Positions 42,720 through 54,036 of a DNA stretch of 64,000 bases are shown here, piece after piece (the first letter of the stretch is position 1; each line of letters begins with the position of its first letter). The position numbers were made by a program, and so were the translations under genes. The notes under the pieces were generated by a model, which saw only the letters and a program-made list of their open reading frames with translations, searched no databases and was not told the DNA's origin. Origin of the DNA: Peptostreptococcaceae bacterium (GTDB lineage Bacteria > Bacillota > Clostridia > Peptostreptococcales > Filifactoraceae); NCBI GenBank assembly GCA_030528605.1, contig JAUMYO010000002.1, forward strand, positions 1 to 64,000, read 5' to 3'.

Positions 42720-44392
42720 ACCCTCTCCGAATTCTTCAAAATAAGATCTTTTGCCGCCTGCAAAGTGCTCTTTGTTATCTCCGTTCCCCCCATCATCTTT
42801 GCAAGTTCGTCGACCCTCTCTCCAAAATTTAATTTCTTGATCCTCGTTTGAGTATCTTGTTGATGCTGCTCTTTTTCTACAACAAAGTGAGTGTCGGCAA
42901 AACTTGCGATCTGAGGGAGATGTGTGATGCAAAGCACTTGTCGAAAACGGCTGATCTCTTTTAATTTGATACCGATCTTTTGAGCCGCCAAGCCACTCAC
43001 TCCGGTATCGATCTCGTCAAATATCAGCGAATATATATTATCCGATCTTGCCACGACCGTTTTGAAAGCAAGCATAAACCTTGAGATCTCTCCTCCGGAA
43101 GCTATTTGAGAAAATGCTTTCGGTTCTTCTCCTTTGTTAAAAGAAACTAAAAATTCCACTTGGTCTGCTCCGGTTTTCATAAAATCGCGTTTTCTAAAAT
43201 CGATCTCCAATTGAACATCTTTCATATTCAATGAATCCAATTCTAACTGGATCTCTTTCTTTAACCGTAACGCGATCTCTTTCCTCATGCGAGAAAGTTT
43301 TTCAGCGCTTTCTACCAGATTTTGTTGGATCTCATCCAATTCTTGAGAATACTTTTGATTCAGAACATCTCTCGAAAGTATCTCCTCCCTGCGATCGATC
43401 GCTGCCTGCAGATACATCCTCACTTCATCGAGATCCTTGCCGTACTTTCTATGGATCTGATTGACCCGATCCAATCGAATATTCAATCTATCGATATCTT
43501 CCTCATCATCCGGATCTTCTTGAGCAGCATTGAATTCATGGGAGATATCCTCCAAGGAATAATACGCCTCATTGAGTTTTTCTAACCAATGGTCTCCTTT
43601 GGGCAAATACTCCGAAACTCCTTCTAATTTATTTATACAGCGAGACAATACATCCAGTATAGAGTCTTTTTCCTCATAGATCTTTTGATAAACAAATCGT
43701 AACGATCCTCTGATCTTTTCGGAATTTTCAAGGCGGAGCAATTTTTCTTTTATCTCTTCCTTCTCACCTCTTTTGATGTCCGCTTCGCGTATCTCATCGA
43801 TCTCATAGGAAAGAAGATCCAGCTCTCTTTGTATTTTTAACGGATCTGAATCGTCATTGAGCAAGAGTATTTTTTTTCGGATATTCAAGAACTCTTGATA
43901 ATGACCTTCATATTCTTTCAATAGATCCGTTGTTTCCGATCCGCCGAAATTATCGATCAGCTTTAGTTGGTTGGAAGGTGTAAGGAGTTGTTCATACTCA
44001 TTTTGCCCATGGATGGTGATGATCCGAGTCGTGATATCTTTGAGATCGCTTTGATTGACGATCCGACCGTTAACACGACTTACGCTTCTTCCATCTGAAG
44101 AGATCTCTCGGGTGATCGTAAGCCTATCTTCGTCCCCTTCGATGCCGAGATCTTCTAAAAATCCGGTGATCTCCTCATCATAGATGTTAAAATGAGCTTC
44201 GATGACAGCTTTTTTAGCCCCATTCCGAACAACAGATCTCGAACCTTTTTTCCCCAAAGCCAAAGATAAGGCATCGATCATGATCGATTTCCCCGATCCG
44301 GTTTCTCCTGTAATGATATTCAGTCCTGCTTCATATTCAATGCGCATCTCATCGATCAATGCAAAATTTCGTATATATAATTCTAAAAGCAT
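42716..44392 (-). CDS. recN: DNA repair protein RecN
   Basis: SMC-like ATPase in double-strand break repair. The 558-residue protein begins LLELYIRNFALIDEM and has Walker A GETGSGKSIMIDALSLAL (about residues 29-46). Long coiled-coil arms (about 155-370) flank a central region. The ABC signature is ASGGEISRFMLAFK (about 446) and Walker B SLIFDEIDTGVSGLAAQKIG (about 471). THLPQIASFAD carries the switch His. It follows tlyA by three bases. argR, which often lies between tlyA and recN, is absent. Confidence 0.96.
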   Translation of the reverse strand: MLLELYIRNFALIDEMRIEYEAGLNIITGETGSGKSIMIDALSLALGKKGSRSVVRNGAKKAVIEAHFNIYDEEITGFLEDLGIEGDEDRLTITREISSDGRSVSRVNGRIVNQSDLKDITTRIITIHGQNEYEQLLTPSNQLKLIDNFGGSETTDLLKEYEGHYQEFLNIRKKILLLNDDSDPLKIQRELDLLSYEIDEIREADIKRGEKEEIKEKLLRLENSEKIRGSLRFVYQKIYEEKDSILDVLSRCINKLEGVSEYLPKGDHWLEKLNEAYYSLEDISHEFNAAQEDPDDEEDIDRLNIRLDRVNQIHRKYGKDLDEVRMYLQAAIDRREEILSRDVLNQKYSQELDEIQQNLVESAEKLSRMRKEIALRLKKEIQLELDSLNMKDVQLEIDFRKRDFMKTGADQVEFLVSFNKGEEPKAFSQIASGGEISRFMLAFKTVVARSDNIYSLIFDEIDTGVSGLAAQKIGIKLKEISRFRQVLCITHLPQIASFADTHFVVEKEQHQQDTQTRIKKLNFGERVDELAKMMGGTEITKSTLQAAKDLILKNSERV

Positions 44393-44395
44393 AAA

Positions 44396-45208
44396 TCACC
44401 TCAAAGAAATACTATTCAGCTCTTCATGGGCTTTCTGAACAACATCTTGGATCAGCTCATTATCAAATGAGATCTCATCGCCATTAGACAAATACATCAA
44501 AAATTCGATATTCCCTTTAGGACCTTTGATCGGAGAGTAGTCGATCGCTTTAACGTAAAGACCTTCTTCGGTCGCATATCGTAAAGCAAGGTGGATCGCT
44601 TTGATATGAGATCTTTTATCTCTGACAACACCTTTTTTCCCAACCTCATCCCTTCCCACTTCAAACTGGGGCTTGATCAATGCGACGCATTCAAAATGAT
44701 CCGCTCCCAATCCCTTTAGCTTAGGAAATACCAATTTGAGCGAAATAAAAGATACATCGATACTAAAAAAATTTATTTTTTCATCCAAACTCCGCGGATC
44801 TAAATAACGAATGTTTGTACGTTCCAGATTGACGACTCTCGGATCCTGTCTCAGCTTCCAATCCAGTTGCCCATAACCTACATCTACCGAGTAGACTGTT
44901 TTGGCACCATTTTTCAGCATCACATCGGTAAACCCTCCTGTCGATGCCCCGATGTCCATGCAAACTTTGTCTTCTAAAGATATATCCCATTTATCGATCG
45001 ATTTTTTCAGTTTCATCCCGCCCCTCGATACATAAGGAATGGCATCTTCTTTTATCACTATATTGTCTTTTGAAGATATGTTGAAACCGGGTTTATCAAC
45101 AATAAAATCGTTGACCAACACTCTACCTGCCATAATATTTTTTTGTGCTCGTTCCCTGGAATCAAAATATCCCAGATCAACCAACAACTTATCGATCCGA
45201 CCTTTCAT
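44396..45208 (-). CDS. tlyA: TlyA-family rRNA 2'-O-methyltransferase
   Basis: S4 plus FtsJ-type methyltransferase (about 270 residues). Members 2'-O-methylate cytidines in 16S and/or 23S rRNA. The S4 domain is at about residues 2-60 (RIDKLLVDLGYFDSRERAQ). The SAM site is CMDIGASTGGFTDVML (about 88) and later catalytic-region blocks include FFSIDVSFISLKLVFP and ALIKPQFEVGRDEVGKKGVV. The start is set at ATG 45,208, since AGGAG is 5 bases upstream; an in-frame TTG precedes it. Hemolysin labels in older annotation are doubtful. Confidence 0.92.
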   Translation of the reverse strand: MKGRIDKLLVDLGYFDSRERAQKNIMAGRVLVNDFIVDKPGFNISSKDNIVIKEDAIPYVSRGGMKLKKSIDKWDISLEDKVCMDIGASTGGFTDVMLKNGAKTVYSVDVGYGQLDWKLRQDPRVVNLERTNIRYLDPRSLDEKINFFSIDVSFISLKLVFPKLKGLGADHFECVALIKPQFEVGRDEVGKKGVVRDKRSHIKAIHLALRYATEEGLYVKAIDYSPIKGPKGNIEFLMYLSNGDEISFDNELIQDVVQKAHEELNSISLR

Positions 45209-45220
45209 CAAAACTCCTGA

Positions 45221-45658
45221 CTATATTTTCAGATAAATAATTGCGATCAAGACCCCCAAAAGCCCGCCGGCATAAACTTGTATAGGCGTATGTCCTACCA
45301 ACTCTTTTAGACGCTCCGATTCAAATTTATGTTTTTGAAAATCCTCTAAAATGACATTTAAGATCTTTGCCTGCTTTCCAACCGCCAAGCGAACTCCGGA
45401 TGCATCATACATTACGATGCACGCCATACTGAAAGCAAGCGCGAATATCACCGAGTCAAAACCTTCAACTATACCGATCGCAGTAGCCATACTGCTGACC
45501 AATGAAGAATGAGAGCTTGGCATGCCGCCTGATCCGATCATCCTTGAAAAATCAAACTTTCCTGCCTTAACAAACTCCACAAATATCTTTAAGCTTTGAG
45601 CGATAAACCATCCCAAAAATGAAGCTATCAAGACCTTATTATCCATAATCTGACTCAT
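45221..45658 (-). CDS. Divergent PAP2-family (DUF212) membrane protein
   Basis: A 145-residue membrane protein with about four hydrophobic spans. It carries the phosphatase-like PSSHSSLVSSMATAIG motif (about residues 47-62) and a later MYDASGVRLAVGKQA segment (about 88), both hallmarks of DUF212. Related to acid phosphatase/vanadium haloperoxidase enzymes; an undecaprenyl- or lipid-phosphate substrate is plausible but unproven. It lies between ispA and tlyA, as in several Clostridia, and thus next to isoprenoid synthesis. Confidence 0.87.
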   Translation of the reverse strand: MSQIMDNKVLIASFLGWFIAQSLKIFVEFVKAGKFDFSRMIGSGGMPSSHSSLVSSMATAIGIVEGFDSVIFALAFSMACIVMYDASGVRLAVGKQAKILNVILEDFQKHKFESERLKELVGHTPIQVYAGGLLGVLIAIIYLKI

Positions 45659-45667
45659 ACTATCCTC

Positions 45668-46552
45668 TTAACTGTTTCTTGTTGCTACATAGCTTGCCAA
45701 TTCCTCTAAAAACTTCTTTTCAGAAAAAATATTTAATGCGTAGATCGCTTCTTGGACATTTTGTTCCAATATTTTTTTTGACTCTTCCATTCCATAGCAT
45801 GTAACAAATGTTGACTTTTGGTTCTCGGCATCCGATCCTATAGGTTTTCCCAACATCTCAAACGAACCGGTAACATCTAAAATATCGTCCGCTATTTGAA
45901 ATGCGATCCCTAAATGTAATGCGTATTTTTTTAAGGCATCGATCTCTTCGCTCGTTGCCTCCATCATATATGCAGCTGATAAGATCGCCGCTTCGATCAA
46001 AGCTCCCGTTTTCTTTTGATGGATATATAGCAGTGTGTTCGGATCGATTTCTTCAGATCCTGACTGTATGTCCAGTATTTGTCCGGCGATCAATCCTTTG
46101 GAGCCCGCATTTTCTGCAATGAGCTTTGCTCCTCTTATATTCGATATCGAAGGATCCAGCTCGATCTTATTGAATAAGATCTCGAATGCTTGATTTAATA
46201 ACGCATCCCCTGCCAAGATCGCAATATCTTCTCCAAAACATTTATGATTGGTGGGTTTGCCGCGACGATAGTCATCATTGTCCATTGCCGGTAGATCATC
46301 ATGGATCAAGGAATAGGTATGAATATATTCTAAAGCGCAAGCAGAATCGACATATTTCTCGATATCGCCTTGAAGCAGACGAACAGTTTCCAGATGCAAT
46401 ACCGGACGGAACCGCTTCCCCCCCGCCGTCAAGGAATATCTCATCGATTCATATAGTGTTCTTTGCCTTGTATTTTTGATCTCTTGGATATGATCCAACA
46501 GATTTTTTTCTATCAGCATTTTTGTTTGATCGTATCTTTCTCTAAAATCCAT
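45668..46552 (-). CDS. ispA: Polyprenyl (farnesyl/geranyl) diphosphate synthase
   Basis: Condenses isopentenyl diphosphate with allylic diphosphates. The first Asp-rich motif is LIHDDLPAMDNDDYRRGKPT (about residues 82-101), of the short-chain DDX4D type. The second is FQIADDILDVTGS (about 220). TAGGKRFRP near 38 binds diphosphate. At 294 residues it fits farnesyl diphosphate synthase. GAGGG lies upstream of the ATG. It follows xseB by 41 bases, but dxs, which often follows ispA, is not present. Confidence 0.93.
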   Translation of the reverse strand: MDFRERYDQTKMLIEKNLLDHIQEIKNTRQRTLYESMRYSLTAGGKRFRPVLHLETVRLLQGDIEKYVDSACALEYIHTYSLIHDDLPAMDNDDYRRGKPTNHKCFGEDIAILAGDALLNQAFEILFNKIELDPSISNIRGAKLIAENAGSKGLIAGQILDIQSGSEEIDPNTLLYIHQKKTGALIEAAILSAAYMMEATSEEIDALKKYALHLGIAFQIADDILDVTGSFEMLGKPIGSDAENQKSTFVTCYGMEESKKILEQNVQEAIYALNIFSEKKFLEELASYVATRNS

Positions 46553-46593
46553 TTTATCCCTCTATATAAAATAAACAAAAAACATATGATTTC

Positions 46594-46788
46594 CTACTGA
46601 CCGACATCCAGATCTTCTCCATCGACCGTTGAGATCGAAAGCTTTATGCTCTCCAGTTCTTTATTGCACTCATCATTTAGAATGATCCCTTTTTTATATA
46701 GATCGATCGCTTTCTTCAGATCGATGTCCGGATCTTGCAACATTTCAATGATCCGATCCATTTCCTTCAGTTTTTTTTCAAATTCCAT
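46594..46788 (-). CDS. xseB: Exodeoxyribonuclease VII small subunit
   Basis: A 64-residue helical protein matching Xse[21 protein letters not shown] then DLKKAIDLYKKGIILNDEC, the characteristic two-helix hairpin. It pairs with XseA to degrade single-stranded DNA. Its start overlaps the xseA stop by 11 bases, and GGAG lies 7 bases before the ATG. Confidence 0.93.
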   Translation of the reverse strand: MEFEKKLKEMDRIIEMLQDPDIDLKKAIDLYKKGIILNDECNKELESIKLSISTVDGEDLDVGQ

Positions 46789-47989
46789 TTCTTATCTCCA
46801 TCACTTTTACAGTGAAGCTGCCATCTTTTACTAATACTTCCAATTCCATCGAGGGTGATATTTTGTTAATACTATCCACCTTCTCTCCAGATCTATTATA
46901 AAGTAATGCTCCGCCAAAATCAAAAAGATTTTCCGGATTTTTAGAAAAAATAACCTTGCTTCTTTTATTAAGTTGTTCTTTCTTCTTGTTCAACAATCCA
47001 AGCATCGATAGATCCAATTCCTTTTTTTTCATACCCCATCGATCCTTAAGACCCGCTATCGCTCTCTTCGGGGCATGCGCCGCTAAGATGTTTTCTATAT
47101 ACTCCAATTTTTGCTGTTTGTTGGAAATGACTCGAGAGATCGAATCATTCAATGTTTTTTTTTGGTTTTTCAGCGATATTTTAAGATCCTCCAGCACAGG
47201 AACTGCGATCTCGGCTGCCACGGACGGTGTTGAAGCTCGCATATCGGCAACCAGATCCGCGATCGTAAAATCCGTCTCATGTCCTACTGCGGATATGATC
47301 GGAGTAGAAGAATGAAAGATCGCTTGAGCGACTTCCTCTGAATTAAAAGCACTTAGTTCTTCATAAGAACCTCCGCCTCGCGCTATCATGATGATATCCA
47401 CACTGCAACGATCGAAATATCGGACCCCTTCCGAGATCTCTTCGATCGCTCCTTCTCCTTGGACATGCGCCGGAAATACGAGTATCTTTACTGCCGGATA
47501 TCTTCTTTGAATAACATGATAAATATCACGGATAACTGCACCGGTAGGCGAAGTAACTACCCCGATCTTTTTCGGATATTTTGGGATCGGCATCTTGTGT
47601 TTCGGGTCAAAATATCCCTGTGCTTCAAGTTTCTCTTTCAAACGAAGGAATCGCTGATAGGCAAGACTTTCTCCGATATGCCGAATATCCTGAACAACAA
47701 AACTGACATACCCCTCCTTCCTATAATAATTTATCGTTCCTTTACAAAGGATCCGATCCCCTTCTTCGATCTGCTGCAGTTCGTCGACATTCTGATATCG
47801 GTCCGAGAACATGATACAGCGGACTTTAGAAAAATCGTCTTTTAAAGTAAAATATACATTCCCGGATGAATGGATCTTAAAATTTGACAATTCTCCTTCG
47901 ACATAAATATTCTGAAGGATCGGATCATAATTTATACTTTGAGAGATATAATCGCTTAATTCACTGACTTTGAGAGATCTTATCTTCAT
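46778..47989 (-). CDS. xseA: Exodeoxyribonuclease VII large subunit
   Basis: Catalytic chain of exonuclease VII (403 residues). An OB fold occupies residues about 1-105 ([31 protein letters not shown]-like [19 protein letters not shown]). The catalytic domain shows [18 protein letters not shown] (about 139), [18 protein letters not shown] (about 200) and [17 protein letters not shown] (about 235) with the active-site Asp and His. A coiled-coil region follows. It overlaps the uvrA stop by four bases. Confidence 0.95.
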   Translation of the reverse strand: MKIRSLKVSELSDYISQSINYDPILQNIYVEGELSNFKIHSSGNVYFTLKDDFSKVRCIMFSDRYQNVDELQQIEEGDRILCKGTINYYRKEGYVSFVVQDIRHIGESLAYQRFLRLKEKLEAQGYFDPKHKMPIPKYPKKIGVVTSPTGAVIRDIYHVIQRRYPAVKILVFPAHVQGEGAIEEISEGVRYFDRCSVDIIMIARGGGSYEELSAFNSEEVAQAIFHSSTPIISAVGHETDFTIADLVADMRASTPSVAAEIAVPVLEDLKISLKNQKKTLNDSISRVISNKQQKLEYIENILAAHAPKRAIAGLKDRWGMKKKELDLSMLGLLNKKKEQLNKRSKVIFSKNPENLFDFGGALLYNRSGEKVDSINKISPSMELEVLVKDGSFTVKVMEIRNGI

Positions 47990-50826
47990 TTTACATCCCT
48001 ATCTATATGTTTTTTCAAAAATTCTCCTGTATACGATCGCTTATTTTTCATAACTTGCTCTGGAGTTCCGGTCGCGACGATCTTACCGCCAAAATCTCCC
48101 CCACCCGGTCCAAGATCGATGATATGATCCGCAATTTTGATCACATCAAGATTATGCTCGATAACAACCACCGTGTTTTCGGTATCAACGAGTTGATTCA
48201 ATACTTTTACCAATTTATCCACATCGGCTATATGAAGTCCTGTAGTAGGTTCATCCAAGATGTATAATGTTCTTCCGGTCGCTCTTTTGCTCAATTCTGT
48301 AGCTAATTTGATACGCTGAGCCTCTCCCCCGGAAAGTTGCGTGGATGGTTGTCCTAATTTTATATAAGATAGACCGACAGACATTAATGTTTCCAATTTA
48401 TTATGGATCTTTGGGATGTTCTCAAAGAAATGATATGCTTCCTCTACATTCATCTCCAATATGTCGGCAATATTTTTGCCTTTGTATCGGACTTGGAGTG
48501 TTTCGCGATTGTATCGGTGACCCTTGCACACTTCACAAGGAACATATACATCCGGCAAAAAGTGCATTTCGATCTTTATAATACCGTCCCCTTTGCAGGC
48601 TTCACATCGTCCACCATTAACATTAAAGCTAAATCTCCCTTTTTTGTATCCTCTCATTTTTGCATCGATCGTATTTGCAAAAAGATCACGGATATGATCA
48701 AAAACACCGGTATAAGTTGCCGGGTTGGAGCGTGGAGTACGTCCTATAGGGCTTTGGTCGATCTCTATCACCTTGTCGATCCGGTCAAGACCTTTTATCT
48801 CTTTATAGATCCCTGCTTGTTTTTTGGAACGATTCAAATGGTTGGTCGCTCCTTTGTATAAAATTTCGTTGACCAGAGAACTTTTCCCGCTCCCGGAAAC
48901 CCCGGTGACGCACGTAAGGACCGAAAGGGGTATCTTGACATCGATATCTTTCAGATTGTTTTCCCTCGCACCAATGATCTCGATGCAATGATCATTGTCG
49001 ACCTTTCTTCGCTTTCGAGGGATCTCGATCTTTTTTCTCCCGCTCAGATATTGACCCGTGATGGAACGTTCATCAGTCAATATCTCTGAAACTGTCCCTT
49101 GAAATACGATTTCCCCGCCATGAATGCCTGCGCCTGGTCCAATATCTATGATCTGATCCGCCTCAAACATCGTATCTTCATCATGCTCGACCACGATCAA
49201 AGTGTTTCCGATATCTGTCAAATGACGCAATGTCTTCAAAAGGCGTTCATTATCTCGTTGGTGAAGACCGATACTCGGCTCGTCCAAGACATACAGAACG
49301 CCAACCAACGCCGCGCCGATCTGTGTCGCCAACCGGATCCTTTGGGACTCTCCCCCGGATAGAGTTCCTGAACTTCGAGACAGCGTCAAATAATCCAATC
49401 CGACATCTTTTAAAAAACTGAGGCGTTGTCCGAGCTCTTTCAGGATCTCTTTGGATATCAATCGCTCTTTATCATTAAGTTTCAATTTTTCTAAAAAATT
49501 TATATGCTCCGTGATCGACAGGTCCGTCAGATCGGATATATTCATCCCGCCTACTGTCACCGCCAATACTGCCCGGTTAAGCCTTTTTCCATTACATGCT
49601 TCGCATGGTTGCTCATACATATACCCTTCGATCTTTGTTCGGATATATTCGGACGGAGTTTCTCGATACCTTCTTTCCAAATTCGGAATAACGCCTTCAA
49701 AAGGTGCTGAATACTCTCTCTTGCTATCCTTAAAACGACTTTCATATTCAAATTTCAACTCTTCTTTCGAGCCATACAGCAATTTCTCTTTGAAATCCTC
49801 CGGAAGATCTCGAAAAGGGATATCCATAGAAACTCCATTTTTCTCAGCCAAAGTTCGGATCATGCTGAAATAGATCGAGCTCTCATTGTTGTCACTGGAT
49901 GCCCAAGCTTCTACAGCATTTTGCCGCAAAGTCAAACCTTCATCCGGGATCACAAGATCCGGATCGATCTTCATTTTTACTCCCAAACCATTGCAGCGCT
50001 CACAAGCTCCATAAGGAGCATTGAAAGAAAACATCCTCGGAGAGACCTCTTCGATCGCGATCCCGTGATCTGGGCATGCAAACTTGGTTGAAAAAAGCGT
50101 ATCTTCGCCATCGATTTGAGAAACGATCACTAATCCGTCAGTCTGTTTGAGAGCCGTTTCAATGGAATCATTCAGCCTTCCTTCCGCTCCATTTTTTACT
50201 ACTAATCGATCGACAACGATATCGATATGATGTTTTTTATTTTTCTCCAGCTTGATCTCGTCATTGATATCTAATAATTCTCCATTGATCCGTACACGAA
50301 CGAATCCTTCGTTTTTTATCGCCGCAAGGATCTTTTCATGCATTCCTTTTTTCCCACGAATGATCGGCGCGATGATCTGTATTTTGCTTCCTTCAGGAAG
50401 GGACATCGTTTTGTCCACGATCTCCTGGACCGACATTTGTTTGATCTCCTGATCACAGATCGGACAATGCGGGATCCCGATATTCGCATAGAGCAATCTC
50501 AAATAATCATAAATTTCGGTAACTGTTCCGACCGTCGATCTCGGATTTTTGGATGTGGTCTTTTGATCTATCGAAATAGCGGGAGAGAGACCTTCGATAT
50601 ACTCGACATCCGGCTTTTCCATCTGTCCCAAAAATTGACGCGCATACGAAGACAAACTTTCGACATATCTCCTTTGTCCTTCGGCATAGATCGTATCAAA
50701 AGCCAAAGATGATTTCCCTGAGCCTGAAATGCCGGTAAATACGATCATTTTATTTCGTGGTAATACCAGATCTACATTTTTTAAATTGTGTTCATTTGCT
50801 CCTTTGATGATTATCTTATCATTCAT
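47986..50826 (-). CDS. uvrA: UvrABC excinuclease subunit A
   Basis: Damage-recognition ATPase of nucleotide excision repair (946 residues). The first Walker A is [18 protein letters not shown] (about residue 30) and the second [18 protein letters not shown] (about 637). Both signature motifs appear ([37 protein letters not shown]). Two zinc modules are visible, CERCNGLG ... CEACNGKR and CEACKGDG ... CEVCKGH. It overlaps uvrB by one base at its start and xseA by four at its end. Confidence 0.97.
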   Translation of the reverse strand: MNDKIIIKGANEHNLKNVDLVLPRNKMIVFTGISGSGKSSLAFDTIYAEGQRRYVESLSSYARQFLGQMEKPDVEYIEGLSPAISIDQKTTSKNPRSTVGTVTEIYDYLRLLYANIGIPHCPICDQEIKQMSVQEIVDKTMSLPEGSKIQIIAPIIRGKKGMHEKILAAIKNEGFVRVRINGELLDINDEIKLEKNKKHHIDIVVDRLVVKNGAEGRLNDSIETALKQTDGLVIVSQIDGEDTLFSTKFACPDHGIAIEEVSPRMFSFNAPYGACERCNGLGVKMKIDPDLVIPDEGLTLRQNAVEAWASSDNNESSIYFSMIRTLAEKNGVSMDIPFRDLPEDFKEKLLYGSKEELKFEYESRFKDSKREYSAPFEGVIPNLERRYRETPSEYIRTKIEGYMYEQPCEACNGKRLNRAVLAVTVGGMNISDLTDLSITEHINFLEKLKLNDKERLISKEILKELGQRLSFLKDVGLDYLTLSRSSGTLSGGESQRIRLATQIGAALVGVLYVLDEPSIGLHQRDNERLLKTLRHLTDIGNTLIVVEHDEDTMFEADQIIDIGPGAGIHGGEIVFQGTVSEILTDERSITGQYLSGRKKIEIPRKRRKVDNDHCIEIIGARENNLKDIDVKIPLSVLTCVTGVSGSGKSSLVNEILYKGATNHLNRSKKQAGIYKEIKGLDRIDKVIEIDQSPIGRTPRSNPATYTGVFDHIRDLFANTIDAKMRGYKKGRFSFNVNGGRCEACKGDGIIKIEMHFLPDVYVPCEVCKGHRYNRETLQVRYKGKNIADILEMNVEEAYHFFENIPKIHNKLETLMSVGLSYIKLGQPSTQLSGGEAQRIKLATELSKRATGRTLYILDEPTTGLHIADVDKLVKVLNQLVDTENTVVVIEHNLDVIKIADHIIDLGPGGGDFGGKIVATGTPEQVMKNKRSYTGEFLKKHIDRDVK

Positions 50827-52796
50827 TATAACTTTTTCTCCAGTTCTCTGATTCGGTCTCTGACGCTTGCAGCATTTTCAAACTCCATTTTCTCTGCATA
50901 GGCGAACATTTTCTCAGTCAATTCGACGATCTCTCTCTCGATCTCTTCTCGTTTTAATGTTTCTTTGATACCGTATCTTGTTTCTTTTTCCGCTACAAGC
51001 GTTGAGATATTATCTCGGATGTTCTTTGATACCGTCTGTGGGGTGATATTATGTTCTTTATTATAGCAACTTTGGATCTCTCGCCTGCGCTGCGTCTCTT
51101 CGATCGCAACGGACATCGATCGGGTAACATGATCCGCATACATGATCACGCGACCGTTTGAGTTTCGCGCAGCTCGTCCGATCGTTTGTATCAACGAGGT
51201 CTCTGAACGAAGAAAACCTTCTTTATCCGCATCCAAGATCGCAACCAGTGCTACTTCCGGAATATCGAGCCCTTCTCGCAACAGATTGATCCCGATCAAT
51301 ACATCGAAAACTCCCAGACGAAGATCTTTAATGATCTCGATCCTCTCAAGAGTTTCAACATCCGAATGAAGATATCGAACTTTTATCCCCGCTTTTTCTA
51401 AAAACACGGTCAGATTTTCAGCCATCTTTTTTGTTAACGTAGTGATCAAAACTCTTTCGTTATTCGATACGATCTTCGTGATCTCTCCGATAAGATCGTC
51501 GATCTGATTCTCTATCGGTCGAACCTCAATGCTTGGATCCAACAAGCCTGTCGGTCGAATGATCTGTTCTGCAAAAACAGATGACTGCTCGATCTCGAAT
51601 TTTCCGGGCGTTGCGGAAACAAATAATATTTGATTCGCAATATCAATAAATTCATTAAACTTCAACGGTCTGTTGTCTGCAGCAGAAGGCAGTCGAAATC
51701 CATGATCGATCAATGTCTTTTTTCTCGATTGGTCCCCGGCATACATCGCATTGAGCTGAGGGATCGTTACATGGGATTCATCAATAATGATCAGATAATC
51801 TTCCGGAAAAAAGTCGATCAACGTAAATGCTCGCTCTCCCGCTTCTCTGCCGGTCAAATGCCTTGAGTAGTTCTCCACTCCTTTACAAGTTCCTATTTCT
51901 TGAAGCATCTCTATATCATATTTCGTTCTCTGGCGGATCCTTTGTTCTTCCAAGAGCATATCCTTCTCTCTAAAAAAATCGGCACGTCCTTCTAATTCGT
52001 CTTTGATCTTGACTATAGCGCGATCGAGTTTTTCTTTACTTGTAACATAATGGGATGCCGGAAAGATCGATACATGACTGCGTTCTCCGATCACTTTTCC
52101 GGTGATATGATCGATCTCAACGATCCGGTCGATCTCATCGCCAAAAAACTCGATCCTCAGACCGCGAACATCCGTATTCGCAGGAATTATCTCAAGTATA
52201 TCACCTCGAACCCTGAAATTTCCGCGTGTAAAGTTAATATCATTTCTTTCATACTGGATCTCAACGAGCTCACGGATCACCTCATCCCGATCTTTTCTCA
52301 TGTTTGGACGCAAAGACACCATCAGGAACTCATATTCTTCCGGATCACCCAAGCCATAAATACAGGACACCGAGGCTACTATGATCACATCTCTACGCTC
52401 TAAGACCGAAGCCGTTGCGCTATGTCGCAACTTATCGATCTCTTCGTTGATCTGAGAATCTTTTTCAATATAGGTATCCGTCACCGGAACATAGGCTTCC
52501 GGCTGATAATAATCGTAATAAGAAACAAAATACTCCACCGCATTATTGGGAAAGAATTCTTTAAATTCCGAGTAAAGCTGTGCAGCTAGTGTTTTGTTAT
52601 GCGCTATGACCAAAGTCGGTTTTTCCGTATTTTTTATAATATTAGCCATAGTATAGGTTTTTCCTGACCCGGTAACACCCAGCAATGTTTGAAATTTATT
52701 CCCTGCATGGATCGAATCGGTCAATTCCTTGATCGCTTTCGGCTGATCCCCTTTGGGAACCAAAGCAGTGCCAAGTTCAAATTTATTTTCCATCAT
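50826..52796 (-). CDS. uvrB: UvrABC excinuclease subunit B
   Basis: Damage-verification helicase of excision repair (656 residues). Walker A is [16 protein letters not shown] (about residues 38-53). The beta-hairpin is [20 protein letters not shown] (about 94-113). Helicase motifs continue with [37 protein letters not shown] and [16 protein letters not shown] domain for UvrA/UvrC contact ends it ([17 protein letters not shown]). It overlaps the upstream ctpA by 14 bases. Confidence 0.97.
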   Translation of the reverse strand: MMENKFELGTALVPKGDQPKAIKELTDSIHAGNKFQTLLGVTGSGKTYTMANIIKNTEKPTLVIAHNKTLAAQLYSEFKEFFPNNAVEYFVSYYDYYQPEAYVPVTDTYIEKDSQINEEIDKLRHSATASVLERRDVIIVASVSCIYGLGDPEEYEFLMVSLRPNMRKDRDEVIRELVEIQYERNDINFTRGNFRVRGDILEIIPANTDVRGLRIEFFGDEIDRIVEIDHITGKVIGERSHVSIFPASHYVTSKEKLDRAIVKIKDELEGRADFFREKDMLLEEQRIRQRTKYDIEMLQEIGTCKGVENYSRHLTGREAGERAFTLIDFFPEDYLIIIDESHVTIPQLNAMYAGDQSRKKTLIDHGFRLPSAADNRPLKFNEFIDIANQILFVSATPGKFEIEQSSVFAEQIIRPTGLLDPSIEVRPIENQIDDLIGEITKIVSNNERVLITTLTKKMAENLTVFLEKAGIKVRYLHSDVETLERIEIIKDLRLGVFDVLIGINLLREGLDIPEVALVAILDADKEGFLRSETSLIQTIGRAARNSNGRVIMYADHVTRSMSVAIEETQRRREIQSCYNKEHNITPQTVSKNIRDNISTLVAEKETRYGIKETLKREEIEREIVELTEKMFAYAEKMEFENAASVRDRIRELEKKL

Positions 52797-53988
52797 TATG
52801 ATCTAAAAGCTCCTTTGCGATCTCCAGTGCATCTTCTCCTTCAGCGAGTTCACGATGCGGTTTGACCCCGATCTTGTGGATAGGATCTTTATTAGGGGTC
52901 AGATACTCACTTGTCGTGATCTGATACCCATCACCGCCCAGCCTGCTGAACGTAGTTTGTATGATCCCTTTTCCGAAAGTGGTCGTACCGACGATCCGGA
53001 CACTCCCGTGGTCCTTGAGAGCTCCCGCTAATATTTCTGAAGAAGATGCCGATTTTTCATCTACCAGCAAAACGATATCAAACGAAAATTTTTTATCCGT
53101 CTGAGATCTGTGTTCTTTCAATTCTTCTTTTTTTGAATTCGTATAGTATACTACTTTATTTTTTCCAACAATACTTCCGGCTATCTTTGAAGCCTCATCG
53201 ACCAAGCCTCCCGGGTTTGCACGCAGATCTAAGATCAGTTTGTCGATATTTTCTTTGTTTAAGCGACTGATCGCCTCAAAATAATCATCGTAAGTCGTTT
53301 CGATAAATCGATCGATCTTTATATAACCGATGTTATCATAGACTTCTACTGATACAGATCGTTCAACGACCAAGTCCCGATCTACCAAAAACTCAAGCGT
53401 TTTTCCATCTCGACGAACAATGATCTTTGCTTGGATATAGTTTCCAAACAAAAGATATTCTTTATTTTGGTTTTTTAGTGAGAGGAGCACCTCCTCATAG
53501 CTATCATCGCTCAATTCGATATCATTTACCGAAAGGATCTTATCGCCAACCATCAAACCGGCTTTTGCGGCAGGTCGTTCATCTATTACTTCAATGATAA
53601 CAAATTCTTTATTCTTATTTCGCTGGATCTTTATTCCTATCCCTATCGATCCGCCTTTATCTCTCAGTTTCTTCGACTCCAACTCTTCCTTGGAATAATA
53701 CCTTGAATATCCGTCCGGAAGGATCGCAAACATCCCTCTGACAGCACCTTCTGACAATAAACTTTTATCGATCTCTTTGTAATATTCTTCATCGATCTTT
53801 TCATACAACGCAATGATCTCCTTGAGATCTTTGAAACTTTCATACTCATTTGAATTTATGATCGCACGATTTGCAATTTTAAGATCAATGCCTGTAATAA
53901 GTAGTATAAAAAAAGAAATCGCTGCAAGAGAGATCGCGGATGTGAGCAGCAGTAGATACTTTTGACTTTTTTTCATTTTTTTCTCCAT
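52783..53988 (-). CDS. ctpA: S41-family C-terminal processing protease CtpA
   Basis: Secreted, membrane-anchored serine protease. One transmembrane helix (about residues 10-33) leads to a helical segment. A PDZ domain follows (about 110-190; [28 protein letters not shown]), then the S41 catalytic domain. The catalytic Ser lies in [19 protein letters not shown] (about 310-328) and the Lys in [11 protein letters not shown] (Lys340). [19 protein letters not shown] is the usual conserved strand. It starts just past the rnf terminator with GGAG 8 bases before the ATG. Confidence 0.93.
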   Translation of the reverse strand: MEKKMKKSQKYLLLLTSAISLAAISFFILLITGIDLKIANRAIINSNEYESFKDLKEIIALYEKIDEEYYKEIDKSLLSEGAVRGMFAILPDGYSRYYSKEELESKKLRDKGGSIGIGIKIQRNKNKEFVIIEVIDERPAAKAGLMVGDKILSVNDIELSDDSYEEVLLSLKNQNKEYLLFGNYIQAKIIVRRDGKTLEFLVDRDLVVERSVSVEVYDNIGYIKIDRFIETTYDDYFEAISRLNKENIDKLILDLRANPGGLVDEASKIAGSIVGKNKVVYYTNSKKEELKEHRSQTDKKFSFDIVLLVDEKSASSSEILAGALKDHGSVRIVGTTTFGKGIIQTTFSRLGGDGYQITTSEYLTPNKDPIHKIGVKPHRELAEGEDALEIAKELLDHNDGK

Positions 53989-54022
53989 AAAAATAACTCC
54001 GGAAAAGCTTCCAGAGTTATTA
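53988..54022 (-). terminator. Rho-independent terminator after the rnf operon
   Basis: On the minus strand an imperfect stem (AATAACTC-TGGAAGC... / ...TTCCGGAGTTATT; 8 plus 4 base pairs around one mismatch) is followed by TTTTTA. It begins 16 bases after the rnfB stop and ends at the ctpA ribosome binding site, leaving no room for a separate ctpA promoter downstream of it. Confidence 0.85.
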
Positions 54023-54036
54023 TATCACTTTTTTAG

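Noticed and set aside
49451-49873. 140-codon plus-strand frame inside uvrA
   Set aside because: Antisense to a strongly conserved part of uvrA with no start signal or family features.
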